Assembly: GCA_028287105.1 (NCBI GenBank)
Contig: JAQBQH010000011.1
Span: 1-52,063 of the forward strand
Length of the DNA: 52,063 nt
Direction of reading: 5' to 3'
Source of the DNA: Myxococcales bacterium
GTDB taxonomy: Bacteria; Myxococcota_A; Polyangia; Palsa-1104
Shown here piece by piece: positions 11,032 through 19,139 of the stretch (position 1 is its first letter; every line of letters begins with the position of its first letter). The notes beneath the pieces were generated by a model, which saw only the letters and a list, made by a program, of their open reading frames with translations, was not told the DNA's origin and made no database searches. The position numbers and the translations under genes were made by a program.

Positions 11032-12548
11032 GCGACACGACGACGCCACATAGCACCAACGACGCCTGCGAGCAGCTGCTCGACTACGTCTACGGTGAGC
11101 TCGACGAGGCGCGTAAACGCACGTTCGAGGAGCACCTGGCGACGTGCGCGCGTTGTCAGACGGAAGCGGCGTCGTTCGGACGGGTGCGCAGCGCCGTCAA
11201 GCGGGTCATGCCGGCGGTCGAGCCGTCGGGCAACGTCAACGGTGCGCTGCACGCGCAGCTCATGCATGCGGCCGCACAACGCAAGCCACGTCGCGGTGCG
11301 CTCTTGTCGTTTCCGCGCAAGATCGTGCAGCACCCGGCGTGGGCCATGGCGGCGATGTTCACCATCGTCGGTGGCGCCATCGCCATCAACTGGTCGCGCG
11401 GCAAGATGGCCATGCCGGCGATGAGCGAGAGCGATCAAAAGGTGGCCGCGGCGCCGCCGATGCCGGAGCCGATCGCGGCCGAGCGGCAGTCCGACAAGCC
11501 GATGGCAGCGGCCGAGGCTTCCGTCGAGAAGAATAAGTACAAGGAGCTCCAGACGCCGAAGACGGGGCTGCTCGAAGATGGCAAGAGCCGGCTCAAGGGC
11601 GGCGATCTGGCGGCAAAGGCGAAGGACGAAGAGGTCAGCGCCGACAAGCTGGCGCTCGATACGCCGACCGGGACGTTGACCGTGCAGCGGCCCGCGCCGC
11701 ATCGCGCCGTCGCGACGGCGACGCCGGCGAAGGAAGCTCCGCCGAAGAGCAGAAAGGTGTCGAGCAACGTGGGCGCCAAGTTCGACGACGCGTTCCTCGC
11801 CGACGGAACCACCGATCACGGCAACGTCAATGGAGTCATCGGGGGCGCGGGTGGCGCGTCCAGCGGCGCGCTCGGCGGTGAAGGAGCGGCCTCCAAGTCG
11901 TCGGCACCCGATTCGCTGTCGCGAGCGGGAAAGGCCGAGCTGCAGGAGCAGGCTCCGGGGCGCGATCGCGGCTACGCGGCGGCGACGCAGCCGCCGAAGA
12001 AGCAGACGTGGGGCGCGCAGAACGGCGCGCCTGCGCAGGCGCCGCCGCCGCCGCCCGCAGCGACGGTGCCGGCTTCGCCGTCGCCGGTCGTGTCGTCGAG
12101 GTCGGTGCAGGCGCCGACGGGGCCCAACAAGGAAACCGAGACGCTGCGCAAGAAGGCAGAGGAGGCGGCCCGTTCAGGCCGATGTGACGAAGCGATCAAG
12201 ATGTACCAGGAGCTCGACAAGCTCTCGCAGTTCATCACGCCGACCGAGCGGCTCAACTACGTGCGCTGCTTGAGCCAGCGCGGCCGTCAGGAAGAGGCGC
12301 TCAAGCGGCTCGACGAGCTGAAGAACGACAAGCGGATGACCAACTCCGAGCTGCAGAAGGTCGAGACCGAGATCAGCGATGCGCGTCGTCGTCAGGAGCC
12401 GCGCGCCGAGAAGAAAGCGGCTAAGAAGCCGGCGGCGGCTCCGGCCGCGCGCGCCGTCGAGCAGCAGCAGCAACGCGCGACGGACGCGGCGCCGGCGGAG
12501 TCGGCTCCGGCGCGACCGACGGATACGAAGACTCAGAAGGCGTACTGA
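11028..12548 (+). CDS. Zinc-finger transmembrane anti-sigma factor with long C-terminal TPR region
   Basis: The 506-residue protein starts with a ZAS-type zinc-binding domain (C14, then H36-x3-C40-x2-C43 in FEEHLATCARC) that should hold the ECF sigma factor encoded immediately upstream. One membrane helix lies near 104-123 (AWAMAAMFTIVGGAIAI). The periplasmic part is mostly low complexity, rich in Ala, Pro, Gly and Lys, and then forms helical TPR-like repeats (about 365-450, ARSGRCDEAIKMYQELDK, QRGRQEEALKRLDEL). This C-terminus is far longer than in simple anti-sigma factors and may sense a periplasmic partner. The last 128 bases are antisense to the end of rnhB. Confidence 0.85.
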   Translation: MSDTTTPHSTNDACEQLLDYVYGELDEARKRTFEEHLATCARCQTEAASFGRVRSAVKRVMPAVEPSGNVNGALHAQLMHAAAQRKPRRGALLSFPRKIVQHPAWAMAAMFTIVGGAIAINWSRGKMAMPAMSESDQKVAAAPPMPEPIAAERQSDKPMAAAEASVEKNKYKELQTPKTGLLEDGKSRLKGGDLAAKAKDEEVSADKLALDTPTGTLTVQRPAPHRAVATATPAKEAPPKSRKVSSNVGAKFDDAFLADGTTDHGNVNGVIGGAGGASSGALGGEGAASKSSAPDSLSRAGKAELQEQAPGRDRGYAAATQPPKKQTWGAQNGAPAQAPPPPPAATVPASPSPVVSSRSVQAPTGPNKETETLRKKAEEAARSGRCDEAIKMYQELDKLSQFITPTERLNYVRCLSQRGRQEEALKRLDELKNDKRMTNSELQKVETEISDARRRQEPRAEKKAAKKPAAAPAARAVEQQQQRATDAAPAESAPARPTDTKTQKAY

Positions 12549-13263
12549 ACAGCGCCAGCTGCGGGCGATCGTCGGGCACGTCCCACCACGGATCGAAGCT
12601 CTTGCCGAGAAGATCGCGCGCGAAGTCCCACGGCCAGCTGCGGCGCGCTTCCGGCGGCAGCCGCTTGTAGCGCGCGATGTAGGCGCGCAGGAACGCCTTG
12701 GTGGGCGGGTTGCAATAGCCGCCGCCCGCGCCGACGATCTCGTCACCGAACTCCGGGGCGTAGCGACGGCAGATCTTGCCCCAGATCTCGTCGCGACGGA
12801 CCTTGGCGACGATCGACGCGGCCGCGACCGCGGCGTGCTTGAGCTCCCCGCGATCGAGCGCCTCGAGGTGCGGCCAGCGCGCCTGCAGCGGGCGGAACAG
12901 CCGCTCGCCGTCGCACACGATGCGGCGCGCGATGGGTGCGCGCTCGATCATCGAGGCGGCGCGCTCCTGCTCGAGGCGGTTCAAGCCGTTCTCGCGGCAG
13001 CGACGGTCGATCTCGGCGACGTCGACGACGATGATGGCGATGTGATCGGCGCATTCCTGGATCTTCGGGATCAGGCGCTGCCGCTCCTCGTGCGCGTTGA
13101 GCCCGGCGAACGCCTTGGAGTCGGTGACGCCCGCGCGGGTCAGGCTGGCGGCCTTGCGCGGGCGCAGCGCCACACAGGCCATCACCATCGGGCCGAGGAT
13201 CGGGCCGCGGCCGGCTTCGTCGACGCCCAGGATCAGTTCGTCGTGGATGAAGGGCGCGGCCAT
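12421..13263 (-). CDS. rnhB: Ribonuclease HII
   Basis: RNase HII cleaves RNA in RNA-DNA hybrids and at single embedded ribonucleotides. The active-site DEAGRG motif (about 15-20) with downstream Asp residues (DSKAF, ALDRGELK) and ASIVAKVRRD are characteristic. At 280 residues it is longer than usual: the last 55 residues or so are a Pro/Ser/Arg-rich tail after the conserved WPWDF region. That tail is the part that overlaps the anti-sigma gene on the other strand, so the extension may exist because of the overlap. Its ATG shares one base with the stop of the TPR-dynamin gene (TAATG), making it the last gene of the dynamin operon. Confidence 0.93.
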   Translation of the reverse strand: MAAPFIHDELILGVDEAGRGPILGPMVMACVALRPRKAASLTRAGVTDSKAFAGLNAHEERQRLIPKIQECADHIAIIVVDVAEIDRRCRENGLNRLEQERAASMIERAPIARRIVCDGERLFRPLQARWPHLEALDRGELKHAAVAAASIVAKVRRDEIWGKICRRYAPEFGDEIVGAGGGYCNPPTKAFLRAYIARYKRLPPEARRSWPWDFARDLLGKSFDPWWDVPDDRPQLALFSTPSESSYPSVAPEPTPPAPRPSRVAAAARRRARPEPPPAS

Positions 13264-16166
13264 TACGAGAGCGAATCTAGCGCGTTCGCGAGCTGTTCAA
13301 CAGGGGCGTGTAGCCGCTCCTCGATCTCCAGGCGATCGAGCTCCGCCGCGGTGCGCAAACGCTGCAAGCGTGCCAGGAGCCCGCCGTAGAAGCGCTCGGC
13401 CCATTGGCGGAGCGGCGCGCGCAGCTCCGCCTCGGCGACGTCGTCGGTCCAGGGCGCGTCGCGCTCCAGCGCCCGTCGGATCGCCGGCTCCGACAGCTCG
13501 AGCTTCGGCAGCACGCGGGTGAAGAAGTCGTCGACGCGGCCGCCGCGCAGGTAGCCGCGCGCGAACGCGCGAAAGCGGCCGAAGACCTGCTCGCCGAGGA
13601 GCGAGAGCTCGGCATCGAAGCGCGCCTCGGGCTCCAGCGCCCGCACGACCGCGATGGCGCGCTCGGCCTCGGCCGTGGCGCGCGCGCGTGCGGCGTCGAG
13701 CAGCGCGCCGAGCCGCTCGTCGAGGAGCTGGATCAGAAAGTCGCGATCGGCCGGCGCCGCTTCGTTCGATCCGAACGCCCAGCGACGAGGACGCACGAAG
13801 TCGAGCACCTCGCGCGCACACTGCGCATAGACCGCGTCGGCGGCCTCGTTGAGCCGGCGCCGCTCGACCACCATGAACTCGCGCTCGAACGCGAGCTTCT
13901 CGCCGCGCACGTTCGCCTCGGCGCTGGCGATGGGCTCGACCGCGTGACGGTCGAGCTGCGCCTGCCCGATGGTGCGCGCCTGGGCGAGGAGCTGCTTGAG
14001 CCGCGCCGTCGCGGCTTCGCGCTTGATGGCGCGCGAGCGCGAGAAGAATCGCTCCTCGAGCGCCTGCGCCAGCGCCGGATAGTTGGACGCGTTCAGCTGC
14101 GCCTGCACCTCGGGCGAATCGGCGGCCGCGGCCGACTTGCGCGCCTGCAGCGCCTCGCGCGCGGCGAACGGCACCACGGTCTCCAGGTGCTCGCCGAGCG
14201 CGTCGCGCACGTGAGTCATGATGCGCTCGAGCTCCTCGGGGCTGCAGCGATCGATCTTGTTGATGACACCGAGGATCTTCTTGCCGGCCGCCTTGATCTT
14301 CCCGAGCGCCTCGCCTTCGGTCGCCTTCGCCGCCTGGTCGACCGTGAACAGCCACAAGACGGCGTCGGCCTCGCCGATGAACTTGCGCGCGGTCTCCTCG
14401 TGTTCGGGATGAATCGAGTTCAGCCCCGGCGTGTCGACGACGTTGACCCGCTGCAGCGTCTCGAGCGGATACAAGACTTCGACGACGCGAATGCGGCGCG
14501 CCTCGGCGGCGTCGAGCCCCTTCAAGAGCTTGGGCACGTCGGCCCATGCGATCTCGCGGGCGTCGTCGTCGAGGTAGACGACGCGCCCCTTGCGCTCGGT
14601 GCCGTACTTGAGGACGTTGATGGTCGCCGTCGTCGGGGTGATCCCCATGGGCGCGACCTCTTCGCCGATGAGCGCGTTGACGAACGTCGACTTGCCCGAG
14701 TTGAACTCGCCCATGACGGTCACGAGCAGCGGGCGATCGAGCACCTCGACGAGACGTCCCGCCTCGGGGCTGAGCTCGGCCAGCTCGCGCGTGCGTGCGA
14801 ACAGACGATGCGCCTGGTTGAGCAGCGAATAGAGATCGTGCGAGGTCGTCGCCGTCGTCTCGCGATAGACCGCTTGCAGCCGCTCGCGCGGACGCGGATC
14901 GTCGGGCGCCAACTGGGCTGCACGCCTGAGCGACGTGGCCGCCTGCGCCGGCTGTCCGCGACGCACTGCCACGTCCGCCGCCGCCAGCCGTGCCTCGAGC
15001 GAATCGCGAGCGGCGAGCGCGCGATCGACCAGCGCGCCGGCGCGGTCGAGCTCTCCGGCCTCTGCCGCTGCCCGCGCCGACGCCGCCAGCGCATCCGCAT
15101 GCTCGGGATCATCGGCCAGGAGCGCCGACGCATAGGCGTTCGCGCGCGCCGTCACGCCCGCGCGCAGCGCCACGCGCAGCGCCTCTTCGAGGAGCCCGCG
15201 CCGATCGAACAGCATGAGCGCACCGCGCTGCGGCGACATACCACCGACGAGCGCGCGATCGTAGGCACCGAGCGCGTCGCCCCACTGCTCCACCGACGCA
15301 TACACGCGGCCGAGCAAGGTCAGCACATCGGGCCGCACCGGATCGCGCTCGAGCGCACGCAGCGTCTCCTGCTTGGCCGCCTCGGCATCGCCGGCCGCGA
15401 GCGCCAGTCGCGCGATCCCGAGCCGCGCCGTCACCTGCACTTCGCTGTCACCTGCCGCGTGAGCCTCGCCGGTGCTGATGGCGCGCTGATAGGCCTCGCG
15501 CGCCTCGGCGACGCGACCGAGCCGCTCGAACAGATCGCCCAGCGATGCCAGCCCCAGCGGATCGGGGCGCGCCGCCTGCGCTGCGCGCTCGAGGCAGACC
15601 CGCGCCGTGTCGTAGTCGCCGCGCAGATAGAGCGCCCGCCCGAGCAGCCCCTGGGTCTCCGCGTCGTCGGGCGTGGCCGCCACCGCCTTGCGCAGCTCGC
15701 GCACCGCCTTGTCGAAGCGCCGCTGCCGCAGGTACACGCTGCCCATGCCGCGATAGATCTCGGCGCGCGTCTGCGAATCGCCGACCCCGGCGTCGAGCGC
15801 CGCGCGATAGGCGTCGATCGCCGAGTCGTCGTCGCCGCGCCGCCGATGCACATCCGCCAGCGCCAACCAGGCCTCGGGAAATCCCGGCCGGTCGACGCCC
15901 GTGCGCCGCGCCGTCGCCGCCCGCTCGAGGACGCCGATGGCGTCGCTCTCGTCGCCGCGCCGCGCGTACGCGACACCGAGCAGATAGAGCGCCCGCGGAT
16001 GATCGGGCCTGAGCTCGACCGCGCGTGCCAGCTCCGTCACCGCGGAGTCGAGATCTCCGCGATCGAGATAGGCCGCGCCCAATTCGACGTGCGCGCGCAC
16101 GTCGTCGGGTACGATCAGATCGCCTAGCTGCTCGGCGATGCGATCGATTCGGTCGAAGATCCCCAC
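13263..16166 (-). CDS. TPR-dynamin-like GTPase fusion protein
   Basis: The 967-residue protein has about ten tandem TPR-like repeats over residues 20-430, then a dynamin-family GTPase. All G motifs are intact: P-loop GEFNSGKST (486-494), switch threonines ITPTTATIN, DTPG (578-581) and NKID (636-639). A long helical C-terminal half (about 690-967) could form the stalk. I see no clear membrane-inserting hydrophobic hairpin, unlike its neighbour. It overlaps the upstream dynamin gene by 43 bases and rnhB by one. The pairing with a second, divergent dynamin gene recalls other bacterial tandem dynamins that act as heteromers in membrane fusion or repair; the actual job here is unknown. Confidence 0.87.
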   Translation of the reverse strand: MGIFDRIDRIAEQLGDLIVPDDVRAHVELGAAYLDRGDLDSAVTELARAVELRPDHPRALYLLGVAYARRGDESDAIGVLERAATARRTGVDRPGFPEAWLALADVHRRRGDDDSAIDAYRAALDAGVGDSQTRAEIYRGMGSVYLRQRRFDKAVRELRKAVAATPDDAETQGLLGRALYLRGDYDTARVCLERAAQAARPDPLGLASLGDLFERLGRVAEAREAYQRAISTGEAHAAGDSEVQVTARLGIARLALAAGDAEAAKQETLRALERDPVRPDVLTLLGRVYASVEQWGDALGAYDRALVGGMSPQRGALMLFDRRGLLEEALRVALRAGVTARANAYASALLADDPEHADALAASARAAAEAGELDRAGALVDRALAARDSLEARLAAADVAVRRGQPAQAATSLRRAAQLAPDDPRPRERLQAVYRETTATTSHDLYSLLNQAHRLFARTRELAELSPEAGRLVEVLDRPLLVTVMGEFNSGKSTFVNALIGEEVAPMGITPTTATINVLKYGTERKGRVVYLDDDAREIAWADVPKLLKGLDAAEARRIRVVEVLYPLETLQRVNVVDTPGLNSIHPEHEETARKFIGEADAVLWLFTVDQAAKATEGEALGKIKAAGKKILGVINKIDRCSPEELERIMTHVRDALGEHLETVVPFAAREALQARKSAAAADSPEVQAQLNASNYPALAQALEERFFSRSRAIKREAATARLKQLLAQARTIGQAQLDRHAVEPIASAEANVRGEKLAFEREFMVVERRRLNEAADAVYAQCAREVLDFVRPRRWAFGSNEAAPADRDFLIQLLDERLGALLDAARARATAEAERAIAVVRALEPEARFDAELSLLGEQVFGRFRAFARGYLRGGRVDDFFTRVLPKLELSEPAIRRALERDAPWTDDVAEAELRAPLRQWAERFYGGLLARLQRLRTAAELDRLEIEERLHAPVEQLANALDSLS

Positions 16167-17917
16167 AGCCTCTCGCGCAGCGCCGACAGGCGCGTCTCGA
16201 TGTCCGCCAGCCGCACCGCCTGCGCGTCCAGCTCGCCCGCCCGCGCCGACACATCGACGCCCTGCTCGCGTCGCTCGGCGAGCGCGCGGTCGAGCACCTC
16301 GCCGATGCCGCGGTGGAGCGCATCACCGGCTGCGGTGACGAAGTCGCTCAGCCGGCCGGCAAAGTCGTTGACGATCTGTTCGAAGCGCGGCGCCACCGCC
16401 GCCGACGCCTTCTCGATCACCTCGGGCGCGTTCTTCTTCGCCTGCGACTTGATTTCGCCGGCGAGCCGCTCCTTGAAGATGACCGCCAGGATCGGCGCCG
16501 CCAGCGTCAAGAGACCACCGACGAGCGTGTTGACGAACAGGAAGATGCCGGTGCCGAGCGCTCCCAGCGCGAACACGCCCACGTCGTACTTGAGCGAATC
16601 GACCTCGAGATCGATCTTGGTATCGGCCGGCCCGAGCTCGCGCGACAACGTGGCCATCGCCGCGGCCACGTCTTCGTTCGTGACCTGGATGATCTCTTCG
16701 GCGAGCCGCTCCAGCTGCGCCGCGACCTTCTCGCCTTCCGCTTCCGCCCACGACTTCCAGGTGTCCTGGATGAACGGCCCGAGGTAACGCTTGATCTCCT
16801 CGCCCTCGGCGCGGTCGATTTCCTGCGGCAAGCGCACTTCGAACTCGCGCACGAACTGCTCGAGGTCGAGCCGCACGCCGGCGTTGATGGCGTCGGCCTC
16901 GGCGCGAATCTTGGCGTGATGCACCTTGAGCCGCGACTGCGCACCGTCGAGCTGTACGCGCACGCGACCGATGCGCTCCTCGAGCTCTTCGAGCGCCAGG
17001 TCGAGCGAGCGCCGCTTGATGCCGAGGTTCGACGACAGATAGCCGCCGGTGCGCAGCCCGTCGGCCACGCCGTTGTCGAGCATGACGCGGCCGCGCTCGT
17101 CGGCGAGATAGCGGCGCAGGTGCGCGAGCAGCGGTACGAAGCCCGACTGCGCGCGCTCCGACTCCTTGTCCGAGAGCTGTCGCTTCGCCGAGACCGGAAA
17201 GATCTGCGGCTCCTCGACGATGCGCGCCAGGTTGTCGCGACAATACTTGAGCGCCTCTTCGCGCTCGTCCGGCGCCAGCAGATCGATCTTACCGAGGACG
17301 AAGATCAACTTGTCCTTCGAGCGCCGCAAGATGCGTTGCTCGAGGAACGCGCGCTCCGACTGCTTGAGCACCTGTGCCCCGTCGAGGAGGAAGAGCACCG
17401 CGTCGGCGCGCGGAATGTAACCGTAGGTGATCTCGGCGCGCTGCTCGTTGATGTCGTTGACGCCCGGAGTGTAGACCAGGGTGACCGTGTCCTTCAAGAT
17501 CTCCGCCGGCCAGCCGACCTCGACGTATTTGACGTGCGACGCCTCTTTGCCTTCGATCGTGACCCAATCGCCCAGCTTCTTCGGATCGATCTTCTTGGTC
17601 GAATCGTCGATGAGGTGCGCCGTCGCCTGCGGCTCTTTGGCCCAGACGAGATGATTGATCGTCGCCGTCGTCGGCGTGATGCCGGCAGGCAAGATGGCGG
17701 CGCCGCACAGCGCGTTCACGAACGTCGACTTGCCGTGGTTGAATTCGCCGAGCACCACCAGCGCGAAGCGCTCCTCTTCGAGCTTGGGCATGCGCGTGCC
17801 GCGCAGATCCTTCGACAGCGACGACATGCCGACGTCATCCGCGAGCGCCGCGATCTGACCGAGCGCCTCGAGCAGCTCCTTCTTGATGGCGATGAGCTCG
17901 CCGGAGATCGCGCTCAT
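16124..17917 (-). CDS. Dynamin-like GTPase with degenerate G3 and G4 motifs and a hydrophobic paddle
   Basis: The 597-residue protein has P-loop GEFNHGKST (57-65) and switch ITPTTATIN (80-88), but the G3 motif is YTPG (Y149 in place of Asp) and G4 is GKID (G209 in place of Asn/Thr). The C-terminal half is helical with a long hydrophobic hairpin at about residues 450-490 (FALGALGTGIFLFVN, GGLLTLAAPILAVIF), the expected membrane paddle of bacterial dynamins. It is likely a membrane-inserting partner of the intact TPR-dynamin encoded directly downstream, with reduced or altered nucleotide turnover. The start overlaps the stop of the pseudo-protease gene (ATGA). Confidence 0.87.
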   Translation of the reverse strand: MSAISGELIAIKKELLEALGQIAALADDVGMSSLSKDLRGTRMPKLEEERFALVVLGEFNHGKSTFVNALCGAAILPAGITPTTATINHLVWAKEPQATAHLIDDSTKKIDPKKLGDWVTIEGKEASHVKYVEVGWPAEILKDTVTLVYTPGVNDINEQRAEITYGYIPRADAVLFLLDGAQVLKQSERAFLEQRILRRSKDKLIFVLGKIDLLAPDEREEALKYCRDNLARIVEEPQIFPVSAKRQLSDKESERAQSGFVPLLAHLRRYLADERGRVMLDNGVADGLRTGGYLSSNLGIKRRSLDLALEELEERIGRVRVQLDGAQSRLKVHHAKIRAEADAINAGVRLDLEQFVREFEVRLPQEIDRAEGEEIKRYLGPFIQDTWKSWAEAEGEKVAAQLERLAEEIIQVTNEDVAAAMATLSRELGPADTKIDLEVDSLKYDVGVFALGALGTGIFLFVNTLVGGLLTLAAPILAVIFKERLAGEIKSQAKKNAPEVIEKASAAVAPRFEQIVNDFAGRLSDFVTAAGDALHRGIGEVLDRALAERREQGVDVSARAGELDAQAVRLADIETRLSALRERLWGSSTESIASPSS

Positions 17918-18741
17918 GATTCCACCGGCTCTTCCGCCGTCCCCGTCGGTGGCGTCGGTGGCGCCGGCAGCTTCTGCTTCAAGATCTCGGCCACCCGTTC
18001 ATCGCACGCCTCGGACGTCATGCCGCCCTGCTCGCCTTTGATGGCGCGAAAATACTCGCTCTCGGCAAACAGCCGCAGCGCCTCGACCCGCCGCGGATCG
18101 GCGCCCGTCTTCTCCAGCGCCGTCGCCGATACGTCGACGTCGCGCGTGCACAGGAGGCCGGCGCGATCGCACGTGACCAGCGCGCGCGTCGACCAGCCGC
18201 GCAGCGCCGCCAGCGCTGGCGACACGATCCAGCGCACGTAGCGGCTGGCGAAGTTCTCCAGGTAATAAAGCGCCGTCGACGGCAACACGTGCTGGTTCTG
18301 AATCTTGCCGAATTGCCGGCCAATGACGTCCGCCAGCTCCGCCTCGTTGAGCGCCTCGACCAGCCCGCCCGAGAGCACGACGTACGCCTCGTCCTCGGTA
18401 CCGAGCGTGTACGCCTCGCGCGCGAGATTGTTCGGCGCCACATACATCGTCGGCAGCGCGATGTGCAGCCGCTCGGCACAGCGCTGACCGAGCAGGTGCA
18501 CGGCCGGCCGCTCCTTGGCCGTCGCCTTGACCGCCCCCGCCAGGAGCTCGGCGCGCGCCGCCGAGCGCCACAAGCGCACCGTGGCCTCGAGCGCCATCTT
18601 CACGGGCCTCAGCCGATCGAGCGTGCGCAAGAGCCGCAGATCGCCCGCGTACGCATAGGCGGCGCCCTCGCGGGCCTGCGCCTCGCGCGCCCCTTTGCGG
18701 CGCTCCACGTAGCGATGGAAATCGAAGTCGATGGTCGCCAT
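17914..18741 (-). CDS. M48-like pseudo-protease (zinc ligands lost)
   Basis: The 275-residue protein resembles the M48 (HtpX/Ste24-like) peptidase core: a strand-turn with LPTMYVAPNN, VVLSGGLVEALNEAELADVIGRQFGKIQNQHVL, and a later RALVTCDRAGLL helix. In active M48 enzymes the first helix carries HELGH and the second supplies a Glu before AD-x-A. Here these positions are RQFGK (R142, Q143, K146) and L188, so all three zinc ligands are replaced. It is presumably a non-catalytic binding protein. It is first in the operon with the two dynamins (ATGA overlap). Start chosen at ATG 18741; ATG 18756 is possible. The M48 relation is my reading and needs a profile search. Confidence 0.68.
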   Translation of the reverse strand: MATIDFDFHRYVERRKGAREAQAREGAAYAYAGDLRLLRTLDRLRPVKMALEATVRLWRSAARAELLAGAVKATAKERPAVHLLGQRCAERLHIALPTMYVAPNNLAREAYTLGTEDEAYVVLSGGLVEALNEAELADVIGRQFGKIQNQHVLPSTALYYLENFASRYVRWIVSPALAALRGWSTRALVTCDRAGLLCTRDVDVSATALEKTGADPRRVEALRLFAESEYFRAIKGEQGGMTSEACDERVAEILKQKLPAPPTPPTGTAEEPVES

Positions 18742-18769
18742 TGCCGTCGCTGACATTAGCACAACAAAC

Positions 18770-18799
18770 GGAAGGGGCGGACACATGCCCGCCCCTTCC
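18770..18799 (-). terminator. Rho-independent terminator after the small lipoprotein gene
   Basis: An 11-bp perfect stem (GGAAGGGGCGG paired with its complement) closes an 8-base loop. On the minus strand it is followed by GTTTGTTGT, a T-rich run. It lies just after the stop of the 88-residue lipoprotein and before the dynamin operon, so it should separate the two units. Confidence 0.75.
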
Positions 18800-18822
18800 A
18801 TATACGTGCCGACCGACCGGAT

Positions 18823-19089
18823 CTAGTGCGTCGGGCTCGAATTTCCGGAGCTCTGCTGCTCCGAGTTGTTGCCGCCCGAGCCCGTCGGGCCCGTCGAGGA
18901 GCCGGCCATGTTGCCCTGGCCGGTGCCGCCAACCGCGCTGCCGCCGCCGTTGGGGTCGCCCTGGCTATTGGTGGTCGTGCTGCTCTGCCCGGCGGCCGTC
19001 GTCGTCTGACCGCTCGAGCCTTCCTTGGTTCCGCTGCCACAGGCAGCGGCGAGGGCGCCAGCCAGCGCCAATCCGAGAACCTTCTTCAT
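18823..19089 (-). CDS. Small low-complexity lipoprotein
   Basis: The 88-residue precursor has an N-terminal signal (MKKVLGLALAGALAAAC) with lipobox AAAC at Cys17. The mature part consists almost entirely of Gly, Ser, Thr, Asn and Gln, with one Lys and no aromatic residue after the signal. GGAGG sits 7 bases before the ATG. It has its own promoter upstream and a terminator downstream, so it is monocistronic and possibly strongly expressed. No domain is recognisable; a surface-coating or spacer lipoprotein is a guess. Confidence 0.8.
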   Translation of the reverse strand: MKKVLGLALAGALAAACGSGTKEGSSGQTTTAAGQSSTTTNSQGDPNGGGSAVGGTGQGNMAGSSTGPTGSGGNNSEQQSSGNSSPTH

Positions 19090-19111
19090 GGTGGAACCTC
19101 CGTATGGGCCA

Positions 19112-19139
19112 GTTCTAGGGCTCACACGCAGGGTGGCAA
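19112..19139 (-). promoter_or_regulatory. Promoter of the small lipoprotein gene
   Basis: On the minus strand TTGCCA (19134-19139) is followed after 16 bases by TAGAAC (19112-19117). The start codon at 19089 and its GGAGG lie at a normal distance downstream. Confidence 0.5.

Noticed and set aside
13404-16127. A 907-codon plus-strand ORF opposite the TPR-dynamin gene
   Set aside because: It is an antisense shadow caused by high GC at third positions; it is Arg/His/Leu-rich with no recognisable domain, while the minus strand carries intact GTPase motifs.
18770-18799. GC-rich hairpin considered as part of the dynamin operon leader
   Set aside because: It is followed by a T-rich run on the minus strand directly after the lipoprotein stop, so a terminator explains it better.
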